From: Xestospongia bergquistia
Taxonomy: Eukaryota; Porifera; Demospongiae; Haplosclerida; Petrosiidae
Direction: 5' to 3'
Assembly: GCA_963965975.1 (NCBI GenBank)
Contig: OZ014412.1
Location: 4,714,501-4,778,500, forward strand
DNA length: 64,000 nt
Part shown: piece by piece, positions 35,911 to 47,542 of the stretch
Layout of the letters: every line of letters begins with the position of its first letter
Numbering within the stretch: position 1 is the first letter of the stretch
Translations under genes and position numbers: made by a program
The notes under the pieces: model-generated
What the model was told of the DNA's origin: nothing
Databases searched by the model: none
What the model saw: only the letters and a program-made list of their open reading frames with translations

Positions 35911-37250
35911 TAAACATAAAGAAAAAATGCATCTATTGGATTATATTGTCACATGACTGATATAGAACCATTAAGTACTGTTTTCTGTGGAGTGTATAAT
36001 GAAGAGTAGTGTCTATTCTGATATTTCACTATCCCCACAAGTTTATAATGGCACTGCCTACTTTTAATGTAGTTTTCTGAATGTGATACAAATAAACATA
36101 CATACAGTGTTAATATACAGATGTATGTGTTAGCTACATACATCTTATCTAATGTTTTATATACTTGTACTTGAACACTCAGTTCTGTTAAACATAACAA
36201 TTGATGTCATGAATGTTATTTGTTACAATATGTTTGACTAATGATGTTGAAGTCTTTGTTATGTAAATACATAAAGGTTGGCATGTTTTGTTACATCAAA
36301 AGTCTGAAGAGATTCACCACAACTTTCATACCTAAATTTATATTATACTAAACTTAGGGACAAATCTATGACTGATCTTGTCAAATAACAAGATTATAGG
36401 TACATACCCTTCTCAAATGTGGTCTACAATATTATCTAAATTATCTAACTCATCAAATAAAAATCAGTCTGAAGGTGGATTTTCTTGTTACCCTGTTCAA
36501 CATAATATTGAGTATCACTCTTAATATCATTACTAACATGTATTTTCACACACTACTAGTCTGTGTCCTACTATTGATGTAATTACATTTGTCAGATAGC
36601 TGATAAAAATATTACTGAATTATAACTTGTTTCCATCCAGTCATAAAAAAATTTGTTCTACTAGTTGTTTTGTAGTGTAGTCCATAATAAACATTTTAAA
36701 ATGTGATACAAGGCCTCACCTTGTATCAAATAATTCAGTTAAATTATTGACTAGTTGAACATAATACTCATGAGCATCTTGGTATCTATCAGGAACAAAT
36801 AATTCATGCGTATCTGTTTTCAATAATAAGCTCTGATATTTATTGTATTTTTCTCTTTTATTTGATAGACTTTGAAGAAGAGATTTTAATGGCAGTGTTA
36901 TTGTACTACTGCTATACATGTACATGTTGTATAGGTTTAGTAATACCTTCAGTAAACATACTCCTGTGTGACAGCATAAGTTTGTATTAATTTAAATTTT
37001 TTTAAAATTATACCTGACTTTGTACAATCACAACATGCATGTGTGCATTGTAGGAATTCTAAAAAATAGGGTGGTTCAGCAGACACTGGAGGACATCACT
37101 AACATTGTAATTGGTAGCTGCTAAAAAACCTTTAGTCTTTGTATGTATATAAATAGATATAAAATTATTTTAAGGAAATTGAGAACAAATATTACAAAAA
37201 ATGGGTGTATAGTTAATAACTATCACTTGTAAGAAAATAATTAAATTCAT
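35911..37250. other. Spacer between the PMT relic and PMT-A2
   Basis: AT-rich, no complete gene. It holds one USP-like exon (36720-36911). The sequence at 37140-37250 is 3' flank shared with the relic at 35040-35130. Confidence 0.5.
36720..36911 (-). pseudogene. Possible ubiquitin-specific protease (C19) exon, isolated
   Basis: An open segment flanked by a TATAG acceptor and an AAG/GTGAGG donor. It encodes PLKSLLQSLSNKREKYNKYQ, then DRYQDAHEYYVQLVNNL. The QDAHE motif is a hallmark of the USP catalytic domain. I found no Cys-box or His-box exon nearby, so this is probably a gene fragment, or one exon of a gene I could not assemble. Confidence 0.35.
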
Positions 37251-39614
37251 TCATTGTTTCTTAGCAACAAAGACCATCCACGCTAAATCTTTGTTAGTTA
37301 GTGATGCTACTAAAGACTGCCAAAGAGTGGAGAATTTCTTCTTAGTATTGTCTTCAATACCCTAGTCAGAAAGAAAGAGAGATTACAATAGAGCAACTCC
37401 ATTATTACCTCTGCTGTCTCTAGTTTAGTTAAATCTTCAGTGAGATAACTGATATATTGTTGAGAGTGATCCTCAGACTGAACATTAATGTAGCCACTCT
37501 CCTCTAACAACTATATCATATATCATTAATCAATGATAATAAACAATACAAAATCACTTACTTTGATGTAACTGTCAACAGTTATAATATTAAGTCCTTC
37601 AGATTGTATGAGAGCTGTAGTATCTCCTCCAATTATTTCTTTACCTAAACAGTAATCTCCCATTAGAAGTTGACCGTTAGATTTTAACCAACGCTACATT
37701 AAATATCACAATATGTCATTGTTACAATAGTTTGGACTTACATGAGTTTTTTTCAAAATAGTTTCTTTGTTCCCAATATATTCTAATGTTTCACGAGCAA
37801 ATATAGCATCAAACATATTACTGGCAAAATTAGTATGAGCTACATCAGCAATGTGCATGTGACCCTACGAAAAAATATTGAAACAGGCTCTGTTAATGGG
37901 GTCTGGTACCTTTTTAGCTTCAAGACTATTCATTCTTAAAACAGCTGCTTGACTAGCAAGAAGTGATAATTCCAAACCAGTCACATCAATATCACATTCC
38001 TATAACAAAGACATCTACTCAATCATTTATTCATTATAATTCATACCTTGACAAGGTATGCTTCAAGTCCTCCTAAACCACACCCAACATCTAATATTAG
38101 GGAATCAGCTTTGAGGTTAAGTTTAACAATCAATTCCTACAATACATGTATTAATAAAAACTAATGAACAAATGTTCTTTACCTTAGAACAATCTAGTCC
38201 TCCAGGAGTAACAAATCCATTACCAATTACTTTATTATACACTTTCATATCCTCCTCGTTGTAAAGGGTTTTATCTAACAACTGCTGAATATCAATTGCC
38301 GAAGGAGACTCGTTGACTTTAGTCTTCCTCCATAGGTAGTAGACTTGAGTTGGATTACCTTTACGATGAATGTAAGTCTGACAATTCCCAGCATAGATAA
38401 ATTCAAAGAAATATGTCACATTATTTTCATCTGTATAACGTGCTTTGCTAAAAAAGTCACGATATTCCTAAGGTGAAATGTAAACATTTCACCTTTCACA
38501 TAATCTAACCTTCATGTTACGATACACAGTTGGATTAACGGCTTGAGGTCGAGATCCAACAGGTCGAAAATGAGACTCTCTGAAGAATGTAAAGCCACCA
38601 GGTTTCAGCATCCTGTGTATAAGTAACACTCAATGAAGAATTGTAAGGATCACAATGTATGTGATTAACACTTAATGTAATCTATTAAAGGCACCCTATT
38701 ACTACCACAGACACTTCTTTCAACATCTGGTGTGATAATATGACAGCTGTATTATATGCATTTAGTTTATATTCATAATATCATGTGCCTGATTTAAAAT
38801 AATATTAACAATAATGTGAACAAAAGTGTTAGCATCATATTCTATAATATTTTAGAAGAGCTTGCCACTAACACATGATTGTAGGTTCTACAAATTATTA
38901 ATACAAGCTACTAAAATTGATATTCTAGTAACAAATGCTATTAGTTGTAATGACATATTTGAGAATTATTTGATAACTCCATTTGTTACAGAACAAATGA
39001 CTTACATGAGATTATTATAGGCATATTTGGTAGTCTCAGTGTCACTCAAATACATCAAGAGCCAGTTTGAAAAGATCAGATCAAATGTGTTTGGTGGATA
39101 GTCCAATTTTGCAGCATCTAGAGTACGAAATGTCATATTAGGATACTTGGGTCCATTGGTCTCTTCATTCTCCTTGACAAAGGCCTCAACAAAGTCTGTT
39201 GCCACAACAGATTTTGCCTTCTTAGCAAGTTCTCCAGAGAGACGACTAAAAAAATTAATTGTTATTACTATTACATTTATAACAACATAAACCAGTAGAA
39301 CCTGTTTCTAAAACCAGTTCTTACCCCGAGCCTCCTCCAAGTTCTAGCACATCCATTCCTTTCAAGTTAGGAAGGAGTCCAAGTACTTCCATCATGTCTG
39401 ATTCGTGAAGCTCTTTGGCTTGTTTGTAATTTCTCTCTCCTACCATCAATTCGAGAGAGGTACCACTCTCAGTCGGATCGCCGACCCAGCGATCCCAATA
39501 GTCTTTCATAATCTTACGGACTGACAAAGCATCTTGCTTTGAGACATCCACAATCGTGGATTCTTCGTCTGTCACCATCACTACCTTCTTAGATTTGTCG
39601 TCAACTAGCGCCAT
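37251..39614 (-). CDS. PMT: PMT-A2: tandem-domain phosphoethanolamine N-methyltransferase, intact, 10 exons
   Basis: Exons, 5' to 3': 39325-39614, 39006-39245, 38510-38612, 38183-38467, 38047-38136, 37910-37999, 37742-37864, 37562-37693, 37409-37510, 37251-37361. Total 1566 nt, 521 aa, in phase (plant PMT is about 490). Domain 1 has motif I VLELGGGSG and FSNWLLMYLSD, matching the plant N-terminal domain that methylates phosphoethanolamine. MLKPGGFTFFRESHF follows. Domain 2 has ILDVGCGLGG and MGDYCLGKE, with FARETLEYI where plant and Plasmodium enzymes have a catalytic His near the end (YSRDxxLH). PMT makes phosphocholine by three SAM-dependent methylations. A2 is the best-preserved copy and probably the one doing the classic job. 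Confidence 0.92.
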
Positions 39615-39722
39615 TTCTCTAGGTAACTGACTAGCTTATTCACGTAAAGGAAAAGCTATTTCAAAAACAATTACACGTGGCAACATAAAGGTCATTGTTC
39701 GAGCAAGGTCGACCAACGCCAG

Positions 39723-39771
39723 ACTCCAAGCTCGTGTTATTATTGAGTCAATAATAACACGAGTTTGGAGT
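39723..39771. repeat. 24-bp-arm palindrome 110 bp upstream of PMT-A2
   Basis: Inner arms ctcgtgttattattga (39731-39746) and tcaataataacacgag (39748-39763) pair perfectly around one base. The outer 8 bases on each side pair with one mismatch. It lies between the A2 start codon and the hAT relic. Confidence 0.88.
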
Positions 39772-39826
39772 TTGCAGCTGAGCAGGAATGCGGATGTAGA
39801 TAGATCAGGGGAGGAGGAAGATCATT

Positions 39827-40325
39827 TCAAGCTACAATAATTCGTGGGTCCCATTTTAATTTAAGAAAATTAATTATGTTAAAGAAAACCCATTGTATTT
39901 GTAAGTGTTCATGTTGATCGGTTCTGTCATTGTGAATGTACAACAGAAATAGATTATTCAACCTACAATTGGTCATCGTACTTCTAAGATATGTTTTAAT
40001 CCTTCGCAAAGAAGAGAATAACCTCTCTGCTATAGCACTTGTCACAGGATAAGTAAAATAGATCCTCAGCAATTTATCAATCTTTGTTAGCATTCCCTTG
40101 AAAACATCGGTTTTCTCCGTTGTATCAGCAATCATTCGTACATTTGTTACCTGCTTTATGGAATAGAGTCATTAGATGCAATTCTAATCATATCTGGAAG
40201 CATGGAAAGCTGAGCTTTGAGATGAGTAGGGTCAATGTCATACTTGATAATACTGTCATTGATTGCAAAAGTCACAAATTAACGTCAGGCATAAAAAGTA
40301 GGGGTCCTATAATACCCTTTGCATC
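39827..40325 (-). mobile_element. hAT-family transposase relic (C-terminal dimerisation region)
   Basis: On the minus strand an ORF of about 100 residues contains YFTYPVTSAIAERLFSSLRR, then IKTYLRSTMTNCRLNNLFLL. This is the hATC dimerisation motif of hAT DNA transposases (AERxFS...LK..R..M...RL..L). Upstream, LKAQLSMLPDMIR can be read in a second frame with stops around it, so the element is decayed and truncated. No DDE catalytic core or zinc finger is left. It separates PMT-A2 from the AlkD-like gene. Confidence 0.8.
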
Positions 40326-40330
40326 CCCTG

Positions 40331-40360
40331 CCTATACATAGACATGAGTCTATGTATAGG
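40331..40360. repeat. Perfect 13-bp inverted repeat
   Basis: cctatacatagac (40331-40343), loop atga, gtctatgtatagg (40348-40360). It sits at the edge of the hAT relic. A short A-type PMT scrap (intron 9/exon 9 start) follows at about 40383-40455. Confidence 0.85.
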
Positions 40361-40763
40361 AGGAGCAGGTAATGTTCTAATCAAAGAGAGAGTGATAGAG
40401 ACTATCATAGAGCAACTGTATATTACTACCTCTGTTGTCTCTAATTTAATGGTCTATCCATCTTGCTTTACACAAGTCCAAAAGGTTTTGTGCTCTGTTT
40501 GGCTGAACAGACTGCTTGTTTTTGTTAGCAGAAGCCAGAATCTTAGAAGACCCTTTATAATCCAACTGGAAGTTACAAATTTTAGTCGCTCATGTGTCAC
40601 AATTCAACTTACGACAAACCTACAACTTTGATAGCAGAAAAAAATCAAAAAATTACAAAATATTTAATTTGTAAAAGATTTATTTTGTCTTTCATATATA
40701 TACTCACATTCATACTGATTGCTTTTTATTGAGAAATGATTCTATAGTCATAAAGGAAAATAT

Positions 40764-41814
40764 CTAATGAATATGTTTAAGTGCCTCTTTGATAGATAAA
40801 TTAGATAGTTCTGTACGATGATCCTCAACAAATTTCTTCACAGCTACAGGATCTGTTCGAGCATATTGCCTCAAAGCCCAGCCGATGGCTTTAAGAATAA
40901 AAAACTCATCTTCGTGAGCTCGACTCAAACAGAATTGAAACAGCCTCTGATGATCTGTAGCAGTCTTGAGATTGAGTTGATGTAGAATGGCAACACGACG
41001 TAACCACAGGTTCTCATTTGTAATCCATTGGTTCATTAAAGGGACTCCCCACTGTGGTCTCTTTTCTACCATGTGACCTATAACTATAGAGTTACATATA
41101 AATAATGGTGGTAACTATTTAAGGCAGAGTCAGTGCCTATTTTAAGACACATTAGTCAAGTAAGGTGCCTTAAGCCCTATAGTTTACTTGACTCCTCCCA
41201 CTTGCCTGGATAAGATAGAGCATCCACAGAATCCCACCAACTCTTGCAAGTAATCAAATGTTGAACACAAGCCACACCCATTTTAAAATCTTCCTCTTCT
41301 GTACCAAGTAATACATGCCGATATTTGTGAGCTATGTCACACCCACATGATTGCATCTCCCTCATCTCTTCTTCCCAAAGAGAGCACAAACAAGACATAA
41401 GAACACCTAATAATAAAATAAACATTATAAATAAGTCAATGAATAAATATGACCTCTGTTTGTAAGCTCTTCACCATACATCTCTAGCCATTGTGACTGA
41501 GTGCTACGTCTCTCTGCAGCTTTAAAACCATAGAATTTAAACTTAAAACGAAAGTACTTTTCAATATTTTGTGAATAACGTTCATATTGTTTCCTGCTAG
41601 ATGACACTGCCTTCTCAAATAAAGCACGCAATTCATTCACAAGGTATCTCCCCCTCTGCATATCATTTTCTGATATCTCAGGCAGTGAAGACTCAACACT
41701 AACTCTCTTTTCTTCCTCTATTATAGTAGGAACTTTTTCACTTGTACTAGATGTATTAGTTTCTTTCCTTTGTTTCTTTTTCCCTGCTTTTTTACTAGTT
41801 CTAGTTTTAGGCAT
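40764..41814 (-). CDS. DNA alkylation repair enzyme (AlkD-like HEAT-repeat family), three exons
   Basis: Exons 41454-41814, 41206-41406 and 40764-41077 join to 291 aa. The first 50 residues are a lysine- and serine-rich tail (PKTRTSKKAGKKKQRKE), a likely nuclear signal. The core has KYFRFKFKFYGFKAAERRS, SWWDSVDALSYPG, and then NLWLRRVAILHQLN and FFILKAIGWALRQYARTDP, the pattern of the DNA_alkylation (PF08713) family. AlkD excises alkylated purines without flipping the base. The human lineage lacks an obvious AlkD. Intron 2 uses a GC donor (CCAG/GCAAGT). A broken inverted copy of exon 1 lies at 60089-60417. Activity is inferred from family. Confidence 0.85.
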
Positions 41815-42135
41815 ATTGTCATGAAGACCGCCCACGAAGTGAACTTAATTAAATATTTACCATAATTATATTTTACTATCATTGTTAAAACTTTGCATTC
41901 TTTTATTTTTATAGCTAAATTTTTATTAGCAAAAACAATATTTTAAATACTATAAAACTATTGTCATTAATATAATAAACAGCCATAGCTCCTCCTCTAT
42001 TTTAAGGACCTGATTTATTAGTGGTGGAGACAAATTAAGTTAATGAAAATAACTGCCTAACATCATTATTATTATTATTTATACAAAATAATCATTTTAA
42101 ATAATATTAAATCTTAACTAACAGCCACAACTCCT

Positions 42136-44294
42136 TTAAGGACCTGGTTTATTAGCAGTGAAGACTACAAAGATGAACTCTTTGTTACAGAGAGCTGTCA
42201 GAAATCCTTGCCATCTTCTTGACAACCATGTCTTACTAGCTTCAAACAAACCCTATATTAAATAGACATTATATCTTTAATACAAATAGTACAGTCATTG
42301 TTATACCACTGTTGTCTCTAGTTTAGTTAAATCTTGACTCAGATAATGGATGTATTGTTGAGAGTAATCCTCATATTGAACATTAATGTAGCCACTCTCC
42401 TCTAACAACTAAAGACAGACAACTATTGTATATTTCTGATATTATTATATGTACCTTCTTATATGAAGCAATATCTATCAGCTCTAATGACTCAATATTT
42501 ATAAAAGCTTCTGTCTCAGGAGATAGCTCTTCGCTACTCTTACAATAGTCACCAACCAATAGTTGACCACTAGGTTTTAACCATGTCTACAACAAGGCCA
42601 GTAAGGTATCCTCAGTTAAGTATTTAAAATCTTACCAAGAACCTTTTCAGTAAATCTGCTTTGTCACTATAATATTCTACAGTCTCTCGAGCATATACAA
42701 CATCATAGAATCCTGTGTCCAGGGGAACCTTAAAATAATCCTCTATACGAACATGTCCCTAAATAAAGAATCCATCCATTTATAATACAAAAAATGAATA
42801 GTACTTTGTTTAGTTTCTTATCATCCATTCTCAATATGGCATACTCAGTTGCATTAATTGATTCTTCCAGTCCTGTAACTTCAACACCTTGTTCCTAATA
42901 TATGTATTATATAATGCCATTTATTATCGATGACCACACCCACTTGTCCGAGGTAACAAATGAGACCACCAAGACTACTACCAACATCTACAAGTTGACT
43001 ATCAGCTTGAAGTGTTGTTAACTTTGATAATAACTCCTAATAGAAAATAATCTTATTAACTGACTTTCCATTTGTCCATTTATCTGTCCATCCATTTATT
43101 AACCCATTCATCCATTCATCTGCCCATCCATTTATTAACCCATTCATCCATTCATCTGTCCATCCATTTATTAACCCATTCATCCATTTTATCTGTCAAC
43201 TTATTTATTCATTCATCCATTTATACCCACTTTGGTAGATTGTAGTCCTCCAGGAGTTGAGAACCCATCTCCAATAATTTTATCATAGATCACAAGATTC
43301 TCTGAATTATAAACAGTATTATCCAATTTAAGTTGTAAGTCTATATAGGTGGCTTCATTCTCTTTGACTTTACGCCATGACCAGTAGATCTGTGCTGGAT
43401 GTTGCTTCATTAATATGTATGATACCAGGTTACCACAAAACAAGAATTCAAACCGGTATGTCTGGTTTAGATCGTCAGTATAACGTGCACGAATAAATGC
43501 ATCTGTGTAAGCCTAAATGGTCAGAAAAAGAAGTTGATAGATGTATAAAGATATATACATTACACAATAAATGGATTAACATACTCTAATTGTTCGATAA
43601 GCAGTTGGATTTTCAGATTGATAGCGAGTAATGACAGGACGAAAACATCCTTCTTTAAAGAAAATACAACCTCCTGGATTGAGTGTCCTAAAGACAAGCA
43701 GAGATAATATAATTCATATTTTTATGGTTATTTACATTAATGTTTTTTCTGCAAATTTAAACAAATCAGAATCATTGAGATACCCTAACATCCAACACCA
43801 ATAAATCATATCAAATGTGTTTGGTGGGTAATCCAACTTGCTAGCATCTAATGTACGGAAAGTGATGTTTGAGTATTTAGGTCCATTGATCTTTTTATTC
43901 TCTTTAACAAAAGCTTCCACGAAATCAGTAGCTACAAGTTCTTTTACTCTCTTTGCTAAATCACCTGACTGTCGTCTGAAAAATAATGTAAATATTATAA
44001 CAAATGATGTGTCACTTACCCTGTACCAGCTGCTAATTCAAGTACTTTCATGTTTGTCATATCAGGAAGAAGAGAGAATACTTCTCTTTTCTCCAGTTCA
44101 CTAAGGTGAGTAGCATGAGAATTATCTGCCTCTCCAAGCATGATCTCTAAAGAGGTACCACTTTCAGTAGTATCTCCAGCCCAACCTTCCCAGTACTCCA
44201 ACATGATCTTACGAACATCTTCTGATGTCTTCTTAGAAACATCCACTGAAACACATTCAGACTTATCTACTTGTATAGAAGTCATTGTAACCAT
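42136..44294 (-). CDS. PMT-B1: B-type tandem methyltransferase, intact, 10 exons
   Basis: Exons, 5' to 3': 44020-44294, 43736-43975, 43585-43687, 43231-43512, 42944-43036, 42805-42894, 42636-42758, 42455-42586, 42307-42408, 42136-42252. Total 1557 nt, 518 aa; ATG 44285 is the start conserved in the other B copies. Introns match A2 in position and phase. Domain 1 motif I is VLELAAGTG (Gly to Ala against A2), and the substrate region reads MIYWCWMLGYLND instead of IFSNWLLMYLSD. Domain 2 motif I is LVDVGSSLGG instead of LDVGCGLGG. LKPSGQLLVGDYC is kept. It belongs to the PMT family by structure, but the changed motifs make the reaction uncertain. Confidence 0.87.
43045..43228 (+). repeat. CCATTTATTAACCCATTCAT repeat in PMT-B1 intron 4
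   Basis: Units of ccatccatttattaacccat with ATCC-rich spacers, about four to five copies. Related units occur in the matching intron of PMT-B4 (58750-58850). Confidence 0.8.
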
Positions 44295-45128
44295 TAAAAT
44301 TGAACCACCACAACAAAAAAAATTCGATGTCGCTAAGTATAACGAATAACTATCGCTACCTATACACTTATACTAGAAGAATCCACCACACGTGTCGAGC
44401 ACCAGCAAAAGACAACGTTCGCAAACATAAAAAGGTCGTTTTTAAAAAGGTCAATAATACAAGTAGGAAATTTCAATTAAAATGTCTTTCCTTTTAAGGA
44501 CCAGCAGTGCAGTCTGTAATTCCTTGTTACAGAGAGCTGTTAAAAACAACCATGTCCTACTAGCTTCAGACAAATTCTAAATGTGATAGATGAATTTCCA
44601 TTAATATTTTATAATGCAAACAAATAAAAATATCTACAAAATTAAGTAATATTGGTAGATCATGTCACAATTTTTCTTCTAAAAGAGCAAGAAGTCGTCA
44701 CAGATATGGAAGAGATAGTGATCATACTCTGACGAAAGACATGGAATAGATCAAGAAAATGTATGAACAGAGATATGCTCTGACGGAGAAAGACAAGAAC
44801 ATATCAACCTCCAATAATGGAGACAACATTAAGAAGCTCAAGAAAAAAAGAATAGAAGGATATTTGAAAGAGAATAACTACCTTTTTCTGAATCATATCA
44901 AAATTTTAGCAATCACAAATTTAAACTAATTTTGTCCAATACTCAAAATTAGGACAGATGATTAGGTACGCACTCCTATTTTAACTAAAAATGCATTCTA
45001 CATAAATTTTTGGTAATGACTTTGGATCATTTATTTTCATGGCTAAATTTTTATTCATAATAACAACATTTATTTCAAATACTATAAACCTAAATGTCAT
45101 TAATATAATAAATAACTACGATTCCATT
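44295..45128. other. Spacer PMT-B1 / PMT-B2 with PMT relic
   Basis: At about 44490-44576 (minus) a decayed exon 10 is readable (EASRTWLFLTALCNKE), left from another PMT copy. At 44681-44880 (plus) a lysine-rich frame (EKDKNISTSNNGDNIKKLKK) broken by one TAG may be another relic of unknown origin. The rest is AT-rich without a gene. Confidence 0.55.
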
Positions 45129-46697
45129 TTAAGGACCTGGTTTATTAGCAGTGAAGACTACAAAGATGAACTCTTTGCTACGGAGAGCTGTCAGAAATCC
45201 TTGCCATCTTCTTGACAACCATGTCTTACTAGCTTCAAACAAACCCTATATTAAATAGACATTATATCTTTAATATAAATAGTACAGTCAATGTTATACC
45301 TCTGTTGTCTCTAGTTTAGTTAAATCTTGACTCAGATAATGGATGTATTGTTGAGAGTAATCCTCATATTGAACATTAATATAGCCATTCTCCTCTAACA
45401 ACTAAAGACAGACAACTATTGTATATTTCTGATATTATTATATGTACCTTCTTATATGAAGCAATATCTATCAGCTCTAATGACTCAATATTTACAAAAG
45501 CTTCTGTCTCAGGACTTAACTCTTCACTACTCTTACAATAGTCACCAACCAATAGTTGACCACTAGGTTTTAACCATGTCTACAACAAGGCCAGTAAGGT
45601 ATCCTCAGTTAAGTATTTAAAATCTTACCAAGAACCTTTTCAGTAAATCTGCTTTGTCACTATAATATTCTACAGTCTCTCGAGCATATACAACATCATA
45701 GAATCCTGTGTCCAGAGGAACCTTGAAATAATCCTCTATACGGACATGTCCCTAAATAAAGAATCCATCCATTTATAAGACCAAAAAATGAATAGTACTT
45801 TGTTTAGTTTCTTATCGTCCATTCTCAATATGGCATACTCAGTTGCATTAATTGATTCTTCCAGTCCTGTAACTTCAACACCTTGTTCCTAATGTATGTA
45901 TTATATAATGCCATTTATTATTAATGACCACACCCACTTGTCCAAGGTAACAAATGAGACCACCAAGACTACTACCAACATCTACAAGTTGACTACCAGC
46001 TTGAAGTGTTGTTAACTTTGATAATAACTCCTAATAGAAAATAATTTATTAACTGACTCTCCATTCATCCATTTATCTGTCAACTTATTTATTCATTCAT
46101 CCATTCATACTCACTTTGGTAGATTGTAGTCCTCCAGGAGTTGAGAACCCATCTCCGATAACTTTATCATAGACCACAAGGTTCTCTGAATTATAAACAG
46201 TATTATCCAATTTAAGTTGTAAGTCTATATAGGTAGCTTCATTCTCTTTGACTTTACGCCATAACCAATAGGTCTGTGCTGGATGTTGCTTCATTAATAT
46301 GTATGTTACCAGGTTACCACAAAACAAGAATTCAAACCGGTATGTCTGGTTTAAATCGTCAGTATAACGAACACGAGCAAATGCATCTCTGTGAGCCTAA
46401 AAGAACAAGTTGAAAGATGAATAGAAATTAGTAATGGATGCATTTTTTTATGGAAGGTGTGGCTGCAGTCTACTAAATTAATGAGAGGTGTGGCTGCAAT
46501 TTATTATACAGAAATATATATTCTTCAATTAATTAACTAACAGTATTTGCCAGGTATTGATTGTAATTATAGTATAAGTTTGAAGTACTTACTCTCATTG
46601 TTCGAAAAATGGTTGGATTTTCAGACTGATAGCGGCTACCCACAAAACGGAAGCATGTTTCTCTAAAGAAAACATATCCTCCAGGAGTGATCATCCT

Positions 46698-46730
<33 letters not shown>

Positions 46731-46738
46731 GGAAGGGA

Positions 46739-46778
<40 letters not shown>

Positions 46779-47391
46779 AAGAAAGAGGGAGGGAGAGAGA
46801 AAGAGAGCACTAAATTTTAAACACTAGTATTTTGTCTTACATAAGTACATTTTCTGGATATTTTAAGAAGTCAGGATCATTGAAATAGACCATTAACCAG
46901 TTTGAATATATCATATCAAATGTGTTTGGTGAGTAATCCAACTTGCTAGCATCTAATGTACGGAAAGTGATGTTTGAGTATTTAGGTCCATTGGTCTCCT
47001 CATTCTCTTTAACAAAAGCTTCCACAAAATCAGTAGCTACAAGTTCTTTTACTCTCTTTGCTAAATCACCTGACTGTCGTCTGAAAAATAATGTAAATAT
47101 TATAACATAATGATGTGTCACTTACCCTGTACCAGATGCTAATTCAAGTACTTTCATGTTTGTCATATCAGGAAGAAGAGAGAATATTTCTCTTTTCTCT
47201 AGCTCGCTTATTTGAGTAGCACGAGAATGCTGTGCTTCTCCAACCATGATCTCTAAAGAGGTACCACTTTCACTAATATCTCCAGCCCAACGTTCCCAGT
47301 ACTCCAACATGATTTTGCTAACATCTTCTGATGATTTCTTAGAGACGTCTACTGGAACACACTCAGACTCATCTACTTGAACAGAAGTCAT
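45129..47391 (-). CDS. PMT-B2: B-type tandem methyltransferase, intact, 10 exons
   Basis: Exons, 5' to 3': 47126-47391, 46841-47080, 46593-46695, 46115-46396, 45938-46030, 45799-45888, 45629-45751, 45448-45579, 45300-45401, 45129-45245. Total 1548 nt, 515 aa. Domain 1: LELASGTG and MIYSNWLMVYFND, which keeps the SNW and Tyr of A2. MITPGGYVFFRETCF follows. Domain 2: DVGSSLGG and VYARETVEYYSDK. A longer N-terminus from 47439 is open but rich in Cys and not conserved, so 47391 is preferred. It is head-to-head with INTS10 (151 bp). Confidence 0.88.
46697..46807. repeat. GA-rich microsatellite in PMT-B2 intron 2
   Basis: About 110 bp of GA and GGGA units directly before exon 3 in gene direction. 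CT runs occupy the same place in B3 (52522-52550) and B4 (56475-56513). Confidence 0.88.
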
Positions 47392-47542
47392 TGTGTCCCC
47401 ACGAGTGCAGTCTGACTGGTCGCAGCAACAAGTTTTCAAGAATACCGTTAATAATTAAACTATGATCTTATTAACAGAAAAGTGACCTTAAAGAAATAAA
47501 ATAGAAATTAGTGTAATAAGGGTATAACAAATAAGACTTAAC
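47392..47542. promoter_or_regulatory. Bidirectional region PMT-B2 / INTS10
   Basis: 151 bp between divergent start codons. A housekeeping Integrator gene and a duplicated metabolic gene probably share promoter sequence. Confidence 0.4.
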
